From: Microthyrium microscopicum
Lineage: Eukaryota > Ascomycota > Dothideomycetes > Microthyriales > Microthyriaceae
NCBI GenBank assembly: GCA_010405405.1
Contig: MU004233.1
Location: 1,962,539 to 2,026,538, forward strand
Direction of reading: 5' to 3'
Length of the DNA stretch: 64,000 bases
Positions 36,139 to 47,400 of this stretch are shown here, in pieces. The position numbers were made by a program, and so were the translations under genes. Positions within the stretch are counted from its first letter, which is position 1, and each line of letters begins with the position of its first letter. A model generated the notes under the pieces. That model had not been told where the DNA came from. It did not search any database and saw nothing but the letters and a program-made list of their open reading frames with translations.

Positions 36139-38050
36139 TTAGGTCCTCTATTACTATAGTATATATATGCTTAATCCCCTATTCCTAAGTCTCTAGTAGG
36201 TCTTAGCTTAGGCTTAAGAAGGGGTAGAAATACTCAAAATTCTATAGTAAGGTAAGTAAAGCGCTAAAAAACTTACTCTTATATTAATAAAGCTATAATT
36301 ATAATAACTTACTTTTTTATTAATACTAATAAGAACCTTAAAGAAGCAGATAAGCTAAAAAAGGCGTAGTATAAAGCGAATAGGATTTATAATAGTAATA
36401 GTAGTAATTATTTTAATAAAGATATATTAGATATAAGAAATATTAAGTTAAAGGTATTTAGATTAGAAGAATAGGCTACTTAAAGATTAGAGCGATATTT
36501 AGAAATAGTAAAGGATCTTAGCTTTAATTCTATAAATAGACCTAGATAAACATAATTCTAATATTCTCTATAAATTTTAGTAGTAGTTATAGATATATTC
36601 TATTTATAGCCCTTTATAATATCTTCTAAAAGCTTTAAAGGTTAAATAAAATACTAATCCTAAATCTTTAATATCTTTACTCCTTAATATCTATAGGTAC
36701 CTAACTATATCTTATCTTCTTTAATATCTTTAATAAAATAGATATCTTTTAAACTATAATAAATTAATAATTCTATCTAATTAAATATTCTAAAAGAATT
36801 TAAATAATTCTTAATAGATATTAGCAACGTCCTAAAATAAGAATTTACTAAGTTTGTATAGTAATACGTTAGGTAGTTAGTTAATAAGAACGAGATACTT
36901 AAATAATATATAATAAGTATTAAACTAATGCGTAGGCTTAGCCTAAAATTAGATATTTCTCTACGCTATAATCCTTTTAACTAAGCAAAAGATTGCTTAA
37001 TAGAAACCCTCTTCTTTGCTATAATATAGTTAAATTATCGCTTAATTAGATTTAATAGCCTATTAAATAGAACTATTATAATATTACTACCCTAATATAT
37101 AATATCTCTATATAACTATTATTTCTAATAGTATTAAAATAGCTAATAGAGTCTATCTTTAAGTCTAGACTTAAGTAATATTATTCTATTATTAATAGTA
37201 CTAAGATAACTAATATTAATAGAGAGGATTATACTATTAAGATAATAAATGGCTTAGCTTTTTATATAGTATCTTCTTATATAACTACTATAAAAAGCTT
37301 ACTATTAGTTCTCTTTATCTTTAGGTTAATAAATATTTACTATAATAGCATTAATAAAGCCCTAAAAGTAATCTCTATTACTACTATCCCTTATAATATC
37401 TATATACTCTTATATTTAATCTAGCGTTAAAAAAGGATAGAATTTTAAGAGCTTAGAGTAGTAACAATAAAGATAAAGAAGAGTATTATTAAAGTAGTCC
37501 TTTAACGTTATTAAGCTTTTATAAAACTATTATACTAAATTAAAATAAATATATAATTAAGCTAAATGTATAAGTAGTAATAATATTAGAAATTTAGCTT
37601 TATATAGAGGATTATATTATTTTTTAAAGGGCATATTTTAAAGATCTATTAGTTAAGCTAACTGTCTAATTTCTTACTTTAAGAACCTATTATATACTAA
37701 TTAGTACTATAGGCATTCTTTAATATAAATTTACTATACTAATATTATAATACTATATTACTATTACTAAGTAGATCTAAATGCTATTCTTAGTATCTAT
37801 ATCTAATAGGTAATTAATATTCTTAATTAATATAGTTTTAATTAATGGCATTAAGGAATTAGAACTATTATAAAGCTACATTAGTAGCTTTACTAGTAAT
37901 CTATTATATAGCGTCTATTTTAGGTATCTTAGGCTTTAAATTTAATAATTTTTAGATAGTTAATGGCTAAGATCTGGCGGGATTAAGGTTCAAAAAGCTA
38001 TAGGGGCAAAATTTGTATATAATCCTTTATCTCTGTTTAATACCCCCTAA
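36139..38050. mobile_element. RIP-degraded unclassified repeat, right part
   Basis: This AT-rich sequence lies right of the LTR element and starts with the second TTAGG duplication. It has stops in all frames and no recognisable family. Composition returns to ordinary between about 37,970 and 38,060. It is probably the other half of the repeat at 27430-28550, split by the LTR element. Confidence 0.55.
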
Positions 38051-38064
38051 TAGGACCGACTAAT

Positions 38065-38763
38065 CTACCCCTTACCTCTTTTGGCTGTCGGATAGCGTTT
38101 ATTAATTATCAGGTTTTCAGCTGTCGACCCTCCAGACTGATCCAAGAAATACCATGATATTAGACTCTCCACTGTTGAAAACACTTCACCAGGCTGCGGA
38201 CTCTGGAGCTCCAACGTCAATGAGATCAAGACAGGGCCAAGCGAGGTGCTCTTAGTTGGTGGGTTAGACAAGAATGAGCCACGGATCGGAAAGCTCCTTG
38301 CTTTGGTGTTCTCGGACTGGCCGTGCAGGGTGGTTGAGGAAGATTTGAGCCAGGATGCTTTTTCCGTCGCCCTTCTTCTTTGGACCAGCATTGCCGACAA
38401 AACAATCAAGCCAAACCGCTTTGGGGTGTGGGTCGACCTCTCAAGCAAAAAAGGCTTGATCCTGCCCTGGCTCTCGAGCCATTATTTGATCCATCCTAAC
38501 GGGATCATCCGTACCCAAGCTGCGGGGACCTCTTCCTGGGTCCCAGACAATAATCTGAAGTTCTGAACACGGGTGTTCCACCAACACACTACGCGAGTCG
38601 ACCATGTTCCCGGCACGCAAGACGTGCAGAAAGCGAGCCGTGTTGCATTATTGCCATCAGAAAGCATGTCCAAGGCGTCTCCTCCAATGAAGACGCTGGT
38701 TGGCAATTTCTTTGCTTGAAAGATGTAACAGGTAGGATAAGAGGAGAGTTTAGGAGCATACAT
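38065..38763 (-). pseudogene. Interrupted open stretch of unknown function
   Basis: One minus-strand frame stays open for about 230 codons across 38763-38065 except for a single in-frame TAA near 38482. The residues after the stop begin W-L-E-S-Q-G and the C-terminal part ends D-Q-S-G-G-S-T-A. I recognise no domain. The plus strand and another minus frame are also open in parts, so this may be GC-driven. It could be a broken host gene or an exon pair with an unseen intron. It touches the right boundary of the AT-rich block. Confidence 0.3.
38119..38136 (-). repeat. 18-bp inverted repeat, right arm
   Basis: This is the exact reverse complement of 27375-27392. It lies within the interrupted frame at 38065-38763. 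Confidence 0.7.
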
Positions 38764-40403
38764 TGTGTTGTCGAGTTATTGAGCAATGGATGGTGGTAAG
38801 CTTTCCCCACGGCATAGTTTGGCCGCTTTGCTCGCTAGGGAGGGTTTAAACCAAGATTGAAAGACCAATGTTTACTAATATGCTCCTTTGAAAGAAAAAA
38901 GAGTGGCATTCACGACTTCTGTGCGGTGAACCGTAGAATGAGGGAACTGGTGTTGTGTAACTGATTGGATGTGAAGCTTCCTCGGGTCAGTTCTTACGCC
39001 ATTTGACTCGTTCAAGATGGGCGGATCATGCTTCGAACCATGCTCATGGCTGTGCAGCCCCCTGTCCCGCCTAAAATTACACCGATGTTTTGGTTTTATA
39101 TTCGCCAAACCTTCTGATCATGAAATCGCTTCAATAATATGTTGGCACTGCCACATGCTTAAGCTCGTCCCAAGTACACGGGGCAGTTACCATTGCTCTC
39201 TCGTCATTCCAGAGGTGGGCCTCCAAGCGCAGCATAGCAGGTCTATTGCAGTGACCGACACTAATGTCCATGATGAGGACCATTCCAAGATGGGTGCTAA
39301 GGCGTCGTACAGTGCAGTTTGCATATTTTCCCCTGATAGGGCAGGTCTTTCACGTCATGATTCTGATCATTGGGTCTCATCGCATATGAATCTCGGCTTG
39401 GTAGACTATTAAACTGTCCCGCGTTCTGTGTTGGTCAACTAGTGGTAGTTAGTCAGGACTGAGGATGAAGATCTCCATGAATGTGAGTAGTGCATAAGGA
39501 TTAAGGAGTAGTATCAGAAGAGCCGAAACATGACACTTGGATTTATACTCGGCCCAAAGTTCTCACTGCAATTTGCAGATGAACAGTCTCATACTCATTG
39601 CGATCGTGGCACGTCGTTTCGCAAGAGCAGTGATTCGACTTCCATTCTTCGGTACTCGTTCTTGACGCTTCTGGCGCAAGTTTGCCCATAGGCGTTGATG
39701 GTCCCGTTCTGCGGCTTTCTGTTTCGACCAACGGAAGACGATTTGAATGTAATCTCTCTGCAGAAAAGACTTCAGGGTTTCGCTAGAGATCCCGCGCGGC
39801 GTAGCCATCGGTGTAATTGACCGCCCATTTCAACATAAATTGAGTCTTAAAAGCGCCACAGCGGTTTTGATGATTATGAACTGCATGTTCCCTGCCATAG
39901 GGCTGAAGCCAGATTGTTCTGGGCCCGGGTGATCGTCGATAACAATGCCTCATTCAGCATCCCTGCTGCATCTGCAGTTTGTCGCCGACCAATTTGGCAG
40001 CTTGCAATGTGCATTCTGTACCAACTCTCCAAGCATCAACGCCATGCGGTAGCCCGACATTCTGCTACATTATCTTCGGCTTGACTTCTTATCACATATT
40101 CCAGAAATGGGATTAGGAACCGAAGGATAGGCGCGCCAGTCTTGAGACTAGAAGTGGAGAGAAACCCTCTCACCTTCTTCTGCGATATAAACGGGCACTA
40201 ACCCCCGCTGGTGAAGTAGTCTATGGATTAGTGCCGACGATGATAGCTTCAGCGAATCGGCATTGACGAGTATGCCAACCAATTCGGCATTTCGCGATTC
40301 TTAGCTACCACTTACGTCTTGGTCGTTGGAGAACGTCGACTGGGATTTGGAAAGGTAAACTGTGGACAATTGGATGCTAGGCAGGATTGAACCAGACCCA
40401 GTC
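38764..40403. other. Gene-poor region, no supported gene
   Basis: The composition is ordinary. The longest frames (39017-39412 on plus, 39563-39808 on minus) have no recognisable domain and no clear splice partners. The latter, an 81-aa basic Arg/Lys-rich frame starting MATPRGISS, is the only one that might be a small gene. Confidence 0.4.
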
Positions 40404-40620
40404 TAATCCCTTAACATCTGAAGCTGTAAGAGGACCATGCATTAGTTTGCGGGCACCTTACTCAAAAGGGTATCGTCAAAACGCCTCAACCCCCCAAACT
40501 CACCAGAATTCACCCCTTTGGCTCCACAAAACTGGACGGGAGTGGCTGACAGCTTGCTTGGTCATTGGTTATTTTGATGTACTAAAAACACCGAAAGGTC
40601 CTCCAGATGTTAAGGGATTA
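40404..40620. mobile_element. MITE-like element, 217 bp, TA target site
   Basis: A perfect 17-bp inverted repeat (TAATCCCTTAACATCTG) bounds the element at 40404-40420 and 40604-40620. The outer TA on each side fits a TA duplication, leaving 15-bp TIRs starting ATCCC. Inner GAGGACC blocks (40430-40436 and 40597-40603) extend the symmetry after a small gap. Size, TA site and lack of coding capacity fit a non-autonomous Tc1/mariner or pogo/Fot1-type element. It is not AT-rich, consistent with being too short for RIP. Confidence 0.75.
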
Positions 40621-41727
40621 TATTATTAACATATGATACGAAAGCATGGAGCTGTTTCAACCATCTCACGGCAAGCACATTCTTCAAGCTTGTTTCTTGG
40701 AACTTGGAAGGAACACTTGTTTGAGTCCGCTTTCTCTCAACTGCCGGCCTTGGCCCTTGGGCAGCGGGCAGGTGTTATGTTCTACGGGACTAATAAACGG
40801 AATATGCCGCATGAAAACGGGTTGACTTTTTTACATACTCATATTACACATTTTTACGTGCCAGCGCCCCTATTCACTAAACGATGTCCGTCTGAGACTT
40901 GTACTCAGTTCGCCTATGAGGTCAATTCTCATGTGACACCAAAACACTGTATTGAAACCTCCAAAGACGCTCAACTCTAACGGCTTTGTGGTGGAAAGCC
41001 ATGTGGCTGGAGACGGGTAACGATTGATCAAATGTCCCTAAATAGAGCTCCTTAGCTGCAGAGAGGCTGTGCCTTTTTTCCTTTTTGCGTAGGTTTTGAG
41101 GACTGCGCCACGAGTAGATGTTTACCGTCAAATGGCGTCGGATCTGGTATCCAATCAAAGGACCCATCTTACCATCAATTAACCACCTTTATCATCATTT
41201 GGAGTTCGCTAGCTGTTTTCTGGCGAAGCACCGTTAGCAAGCATCGATTGGTACGGCAAATCGAGCTGTAGATATTCAGCAATTATTTTTGGATGGGGAG
41301 ACGATGTTCTCCTTATCCCGTACTCTTGCCTTGGTGAGATCTCTTACCTCAAAGACGCCAAAGTAGCAAAAAGATAGGGGTTACACTTTTGTTTGGAAGT
41401 TGAGTAGAATAGTGGAAATTGACTTGGGGTCCGATAATTGGAAGAAGATGCACTGATTGGTTCTGCGGAGTCGTCTCCGCTCTCAATTCAATTGACGTAT
41501 ATTGACTAAGACGACTCATCAGGCCACAACATGGCTGACTTTGACAAGAGCTTGGCCAAGATCAAGAGACATATTTTCCAAGCTTGCATATTCCCGGAGG
41601 AGTCGGTACGAGTCGCGCGATCTTGTCACCTGCTTCACTTATCACCGGCGCTAGATCTATCTTAACAGCCTCTCCTCTCTGTCGCGCTAGAAAATATGAT
41701 CATTCCACGTATCATAGAGTAATTGCT
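40621..41727. other. Gene-poor region up to the DNA transposon
   Basis: No gene is firmly supported. A short frame at 41531 (MADFDKSLAKIKRHIF...) is followed by a possible donor GTACGA at 41606 and a possible acceptor near 41667. It would then stop exactly at the transposon target site, and is given separately as a weak candidate. Confidence 0.4.
41531..41722 (+). CDS. Weak candidate small gene ending at the transposon target site
   Basis: ATG at 41531 opens a basic 25-codon stretch ending E-E-S before a possible GT donor at 41606. If spliced to an acceptor ending about 41668, about 17 more codons follow (P-L-L-S-V-A-L-E-N-M...). The stop TAA overlaps the 8-bp target duplication at 41720-41727. 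No family is recognised and the branch site is poor. Confidence 0.2.
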
Positions 41728-44488
41728 CCAGGATCAGTTTCCACTCCCCCCTCCTAGAGGCCCCCCCTATCCAGAGGCCCCCCTAGCCACGCTAAAGGGC
41801 TTTAAGCCCAAGCTTTTAGTAGTAATGCTACCAAAAGCCTAGAATTAAAGCCTTCTAGGTCAGTATGCTAATAGATTTATACTTACGCTTTATAGACGCA
41901 AGATCTAGTATCTAAAGCGCGTTTAGAATGCATTAGTAAAGTAAAGATAAAGAAGACTTATAGATTCTATAGTTTTATAGGTAATTATACTACTAGATCA
42001 GTTTTAAAGAGCTAAAGGCAATATAAATAAGATATTAAGATTCCTATTAGTCTTGTTAGTTCACTAAAGTATTAATTTTACCTTAAATTCTTTAAAAATA
42101 CTACCCTAAGATAGCTAAAATATTAATATACTTAGTATTAAATTAGGTATTTAGATTAAAGAATAAAATACGTACTACTACAAGGAAGTTTACTATTTTA
42201 AAGCGCTTCTAATTAAGTACAATTAATATTAATAAGAAGAGGCATAAAATACGCTACAATTAAGCAAAAGGACGCTCTAAAGAGTACCCTTAGCATACTA
42301 AATCTATCTTATAAGTAAATAATAATAGCACTATAATCTAGCGGATTAGTATACTTAATCCTAATAATATTTATACCTATAGAAGGCTTCCTCTACTACT
42401 ACGATCAATTAGCTCATAGGTAAAAACCATTACTACTATACTTACTAAAGCAAGAAGTACTATCTTACTTTAAACGCTAGTTACTAACATATAAGATATA
42501 CTTTAACGCACGATAGGGTATAAACTAAGCACTTAATAAATTTATAAGACTAAAAGGAAGCTATTTAAGAGGTTAACTAACAACTTCTTAAATTCTTATC
42601 TTTAGTTTCCTTCTTATATTTAACACTTAAAGAAGGCTAATTCTAACGTATTTATAAAGGTTAATTTAGTAAGAGAAGAATAGTATAGACATATATTTAT
42701 CTACCTACGTGTTAGTTAAACTTTATAAGAATATATACCTAAAATTATCTATTTAGACACGTACTATTATAAAGAAGACTATAACTTACGTCTTACAATA
42801 GCTATAAGTATTAATAGTAATAAGGAATTATTAATTTATACGTAGGCAGTATTTAAAAGTAAATTAAACAAGTCTTAGAAGTAGTTCTATAGGTACTTAG
42901 ATAAAGTAATGTTAGGGATTAAGATTAGTAAAGAAGGAAGTAAGAAATATTTCTATTTACCTAAGGATCTTCCTATTAGCCTATTAGCTAGAATATCAAA
43001 TATTCTAGCCCTTAATAGCCTTAGCATACCTCATTAAACGCGTTAAATATTATAATATTATAATCCTATAGCACTTCCTATACCTTTATATCTTTTTACT
43101 TTATCTAATTTACTCTATTTTTAGTACCTTATTCTATAATTCTTTTAGATTATAATAAAGGCCTTTAAAATACTATCCCTAAGATATTCAAAAATACTAA
43201 TTCTAAGTAGTATATATACTACCTATCTAAGAATCTTGCTAAAGTAGTTAGAATAGCTAAAGGTAAACACCTTTTAGCGTACGTAAGCTATACCTCTTAA
43301 AATTAGTTTAACTACTTCCTATAATAAGATTATTAAACCTATAGGTATAAATTCTAATTAATAATTAAATCCTATCCTCCTAAACGATAAGTACTTAAAG
43401 ATTTTAAGAGTTTATAATATAGCGTAATAACTTTAAACTACGTTAAATTTACTAATGCTACTATACTTCCTACGAAAGAGAATTACCCTCTTTTTATACT
43501 TAATGCTATTTAGAACTATATTATATAAAAACGTATAGATTAAACCTACGCTATTACCCTTTCCTTTAAGCATTTATTAACCTACTATATAATTTTATAC
43601 TAGGCCCTTATATTATACGTATAAGACCTATTTTAAAAATATCTTAAGTTAAATAAAAAGCAATTCCTATTATGTATAGTTAATTCCTAGGGTAATAGTA
43701 ATAATAACGTCTCTAGAGCTTTAGCTATTATTAGAATACGTAAAAAAGATTAGAATAACTTAAAGAATTATTATATAGATCTTTATACTTATTTTTATAG
43801 CTATTTACACTAGTAAGATAAGTTATTTCCTTACTTATACGTTATAGCTACTATTTAGCATTTGCGTAGAGATCCTATAGAGTTTATAAACAGAATCTAC
43901 TTCTTATAGACTATTAAGAAGTACTATCTTAACTTCAAAGAGGGTAAAGAAGATATAATTAATTATATTATAAGTCCTATCTTAATTCTTAACCTTAAAT
44001 TTAACCCTAATCCTTCTCTTCTACCCCCTAAAATACTTAAAATTAAGACTTAGGGACTAAAATAGAAGAAGAGGAAGCTTATTAGTAGTATTTATACTAC
44101 ACCTAAAAATATTAACTAAAAGTATAGTTCCTATAGTAAGAAAGAACATAATTCTTAAGTCTATAAGATCTAGTAATTATGCGTATTTTAGTAGATAAAG
44201 TTAGGTATCTTTAAGCTTTATTTAATACCCTTTTTAATAGAAATTGACATATTTTTAATACCAAATCTAAGGTTATAATATAATCCTAAAGAATCCGCAT
44301 CCCTTCCTCTAGAGGCCCTCTAGATTAGCATCTAATTTAATACTAACTAATAACGCTATTACTAAAGCTAGCTTTTGTATAGTGTCTCTATACAAAAGAT
44401 AGCTTCAGCCATAGCGCGTCGGGATCCCTAAAGGGAGGTCTCTGGATAGGGGGGGCCTCTGGGAGGAGGGAGTGGAAACTTCTCCTGG
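41728..44488. mobile_element. RIP-degraded DNA transposon with 57-bp TIRs and 8-bp target duplication (hAT-like)
   Basis: The TIRs at 41728-41784 and 44432-44488 match at 51 of 57 positions and start CCAGGA..AGTTTCCACTCC. They are flanked by TAATTGCT (41720-41727) and TGATTGCT (44489-44496), an 8-bp duplication with one transition. An 8-bp duplication is usual for hAT and also found in P and Merlin elements. The 2.65-kb interior is AT-rich with stops in all frames and keeps no motif I can name. The TIRs themselves remain GC-rich. Class II is certain and the superfamily is inferred from the duplication length. Confidence 0.8.
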
Positions 44489-44496
44489 TGATTGCT

Positions 44497-47400
44497 CTGA
44501 CAGCTATGTAATATTTCAATAGAGCTTGACTTTCAGGAAAACATAAAGAAACTCAGTCCTTTCCATCTGCTTGCTACGATAACATGCTCGATTGAGTGCT
44601 GCCCCTGGATCAGGCTGAAGCCTGTAGGTAGATGTTACACCATGAAATATTTTTAGGAACAATGAGACTCAAGGAAATAAAATCTACTACTGGCTTTGAT
44701 AGATAACAACCCCCGCTCAATTACCCTCCCAGGACTCTGTTCGAAGCTGTTGATTCGACATATCCCAGCCACTGCATTCGGGTTTAGACGTTGCATTTTC
44801 CTGCCAAGTTCCAAGATTGCGGTCTAGACTTGGTCGTCTTGTGAACGGTTATATCAAACATCAACCTGTATGTTGACTGTGACGGCCGGCCGGGCTTTTA
44901 TTCCCAGGAAATCGGCCAAATCAACAAGCTCTTTCGGTGGGTCCTCGCTCAGCAAGCCATATGATACTTGATCAATACCGTTTCTATACAAGGCAAATAG
45001 CTCTGAGCCATCATAGCCCCCTCTTCAGTCAGTCTGAACCTTCATTATGCCAGTTTCTTAGCTCAATGCCCGGACTTCTCGACGATTCGGTATTGTACCA
45101 GCCTCTGAGCTGTAAAGTTATGGTAAAGCGATTACTGAGATTTATTTCATCACGGTTACAGTACTAGTAGATAACGATACTATTTGGAAGTTATAGTCAT
45201 AGAGCAACCGCTATTCGCATTAGGCAAATGTAAAAGAACTTCAACAGACGGGTATCTTGAGTTGAGTATACCCATTTCCTACAAAAGTCCTTCAGACACG
45301 GTGCCTATGTTCTCGTACCAAAGGTTTCATCCATTAGACCCAAAACTATATGCGACACTAGCAAGCGTTAGTCGATTGCATAAGCAACGTGGTTTCATGG
45401 ACATAATCTCATGGATTGTAAGAGCCTCATCTGACTTTGGCGGGCAAACTTTTAGCCTTTCTACCGAGTCACTGTGTTGACTACCATCGACTAAAGGCTA
45501 TTCGCTTCCTGTGCCAAACGCGTCGCTCACTTGTGCCAAAAACAATGCTCTTTGGTCGTGTTTTGGTAGCGGAGCACTTTCGATGATATCGAGGAAATAG
45601 TCCTGGTGAAGTGTTCCTGAGGAAAGAACACACGCGCCGTGCAGGTCTCATAGACAACAGCGTTCAATGTGTTACTGGAGATTTGTCTAGATGTACCCCG
45701 ATATTTGGCCAGCCTTGAAAGGACTATCCCTTTAGAAGAACATAGCATCTCTATGTTGGCATATATTGAAATAGTAAGTTAGCTGTTCAGTGTCCATACG
45801 AATGATCTTGTATCAAATATCGTAAAGCTCCCTATGTAAAGCTTTTACAAGGCTATAACAGGCCGACTCCAGTGAGGCCGCACGAGGTGAGGTTAAGTGA
45901 AGATTAGATTTGCGGTACTGTTACTTTAACGTGCCGCTGAATGTCCATGAGAGCATCATTGAAGATCATACCTAAGTGGCACGGCATAAGAATACCGCTA
46001 TACTTCTCGTGCTCTATGAGGCCTTAATTCTCTCACGATACATACGCCAAACTTTTGAGGCTCAATCATGCTCAACGGGCGTTGATCTGGGAGAATAGAT
46101 TCGGCAATCCTCAACCGTGTCAAATTCTGCAACATCGTCAAATGTGCAAAGGCAACGTGTCCATTTACTGGGCAGCTAGGAAATTCTTAAAATACCTATA
46201 GAAATGGTGAACAAAGGCCCAATTGAGAGACGGGCTCATCGATAGAAGACCCTTTCTACCATCGATGCGGATTTCTGTTCGGTGATTCACTTGAAGAGGA
46301 AACTGTTGCATCGACATCGTGTTAAGATTTCTGGTAAGCTACGAGTTATGAAGAACGTTGTATTTTCATGGTAGGCCAATCGCGCCACACTAACCTCCAT
46401 CGACTTTCTTTTGTCATATATCAGATGTTTGTGGCCGTCGTGACGGCGGTACGATCTGTGGACCTTCTTTAACAGAGACGAAAGACCAGAAGTTGCGAAT
46501 CGTCCATAGTCCATGAAGATGTTGCCAAAAATAGTTCTGGATGTGAAAAGGGGCATCTGCTCCACAATAGAGACACATGTTAGCATTGGGTAATTGTCTG
46601 GGCCAGGGGAATATGGCTGCCCCACAAAATTTCTGATTCTTCGTCTTCGACCTAAAAATCACTGGCAAGAAGATCGTTGGTGGAGGTTGTGGTTGCGAGT
46701 CACGGTACGGATACTAGAGTCTACGATGGGATTGGTGTTTTTAGACGTGATAGCAACTCTTAGTGGAAAATAGCATCGGCTTAACCTTCCAAGATCGATC
46801 AACATATCACCATGAGAGCACCCGAGCAACATACTGTTACTCTAGGCACTCATAAGGCAGTCGTTGACTCATCGTTTGACAGAACCGCTCTGGGGGGTTG
46901 AAACGAGGATGGTTCTTCGTAACATGTGCATTCTATGCTCACTGTTGCCTAACAAGGAGCATTGATTGATCGATCCTGGTTCCATAGACCAAAAAAGTGA
47001 TGATATACTCTGACCTAGCTAGGCTAATTTTTCATTAGAAAGCCCTGATTACCTGGCACCGATCTTCATGAAGTCCTCATCATAATGTCCAAATGCTTCT
47101 TGAGAGCCCTGACGACGGGTCGCCGAAAAGCAATAGATTGAATTGATGCCGTGGATAAGATGATAGAACCTTTGCGAAACTAGCATGCAAAAGTCTTGCC
47201 ATCGACCAGCCATGCCAGCGATTCGTGTTGGAGGATCTTCAAACTTCCTGCTTGATAGCTAGTGCCCACGTCTGGCTCTTGCTTGGTGAAGAGATCGTGT
47301 AGCTCATAAGATTCCGTCTTTGTGTGCCAAATGCTGGCAAGCAAGTCATGTTTGGGAAGGACAATAGCTCTGGACAGAAGCTGCTCATGCAATCGCGAGG

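Noticed and set aside
36139-36143. TTAGG considered as telomere-type repeat
   Set aside because: It occurs once on each side of the LTR element and fits a 5-bp target duplication. There is no tandem TTAGGG array.
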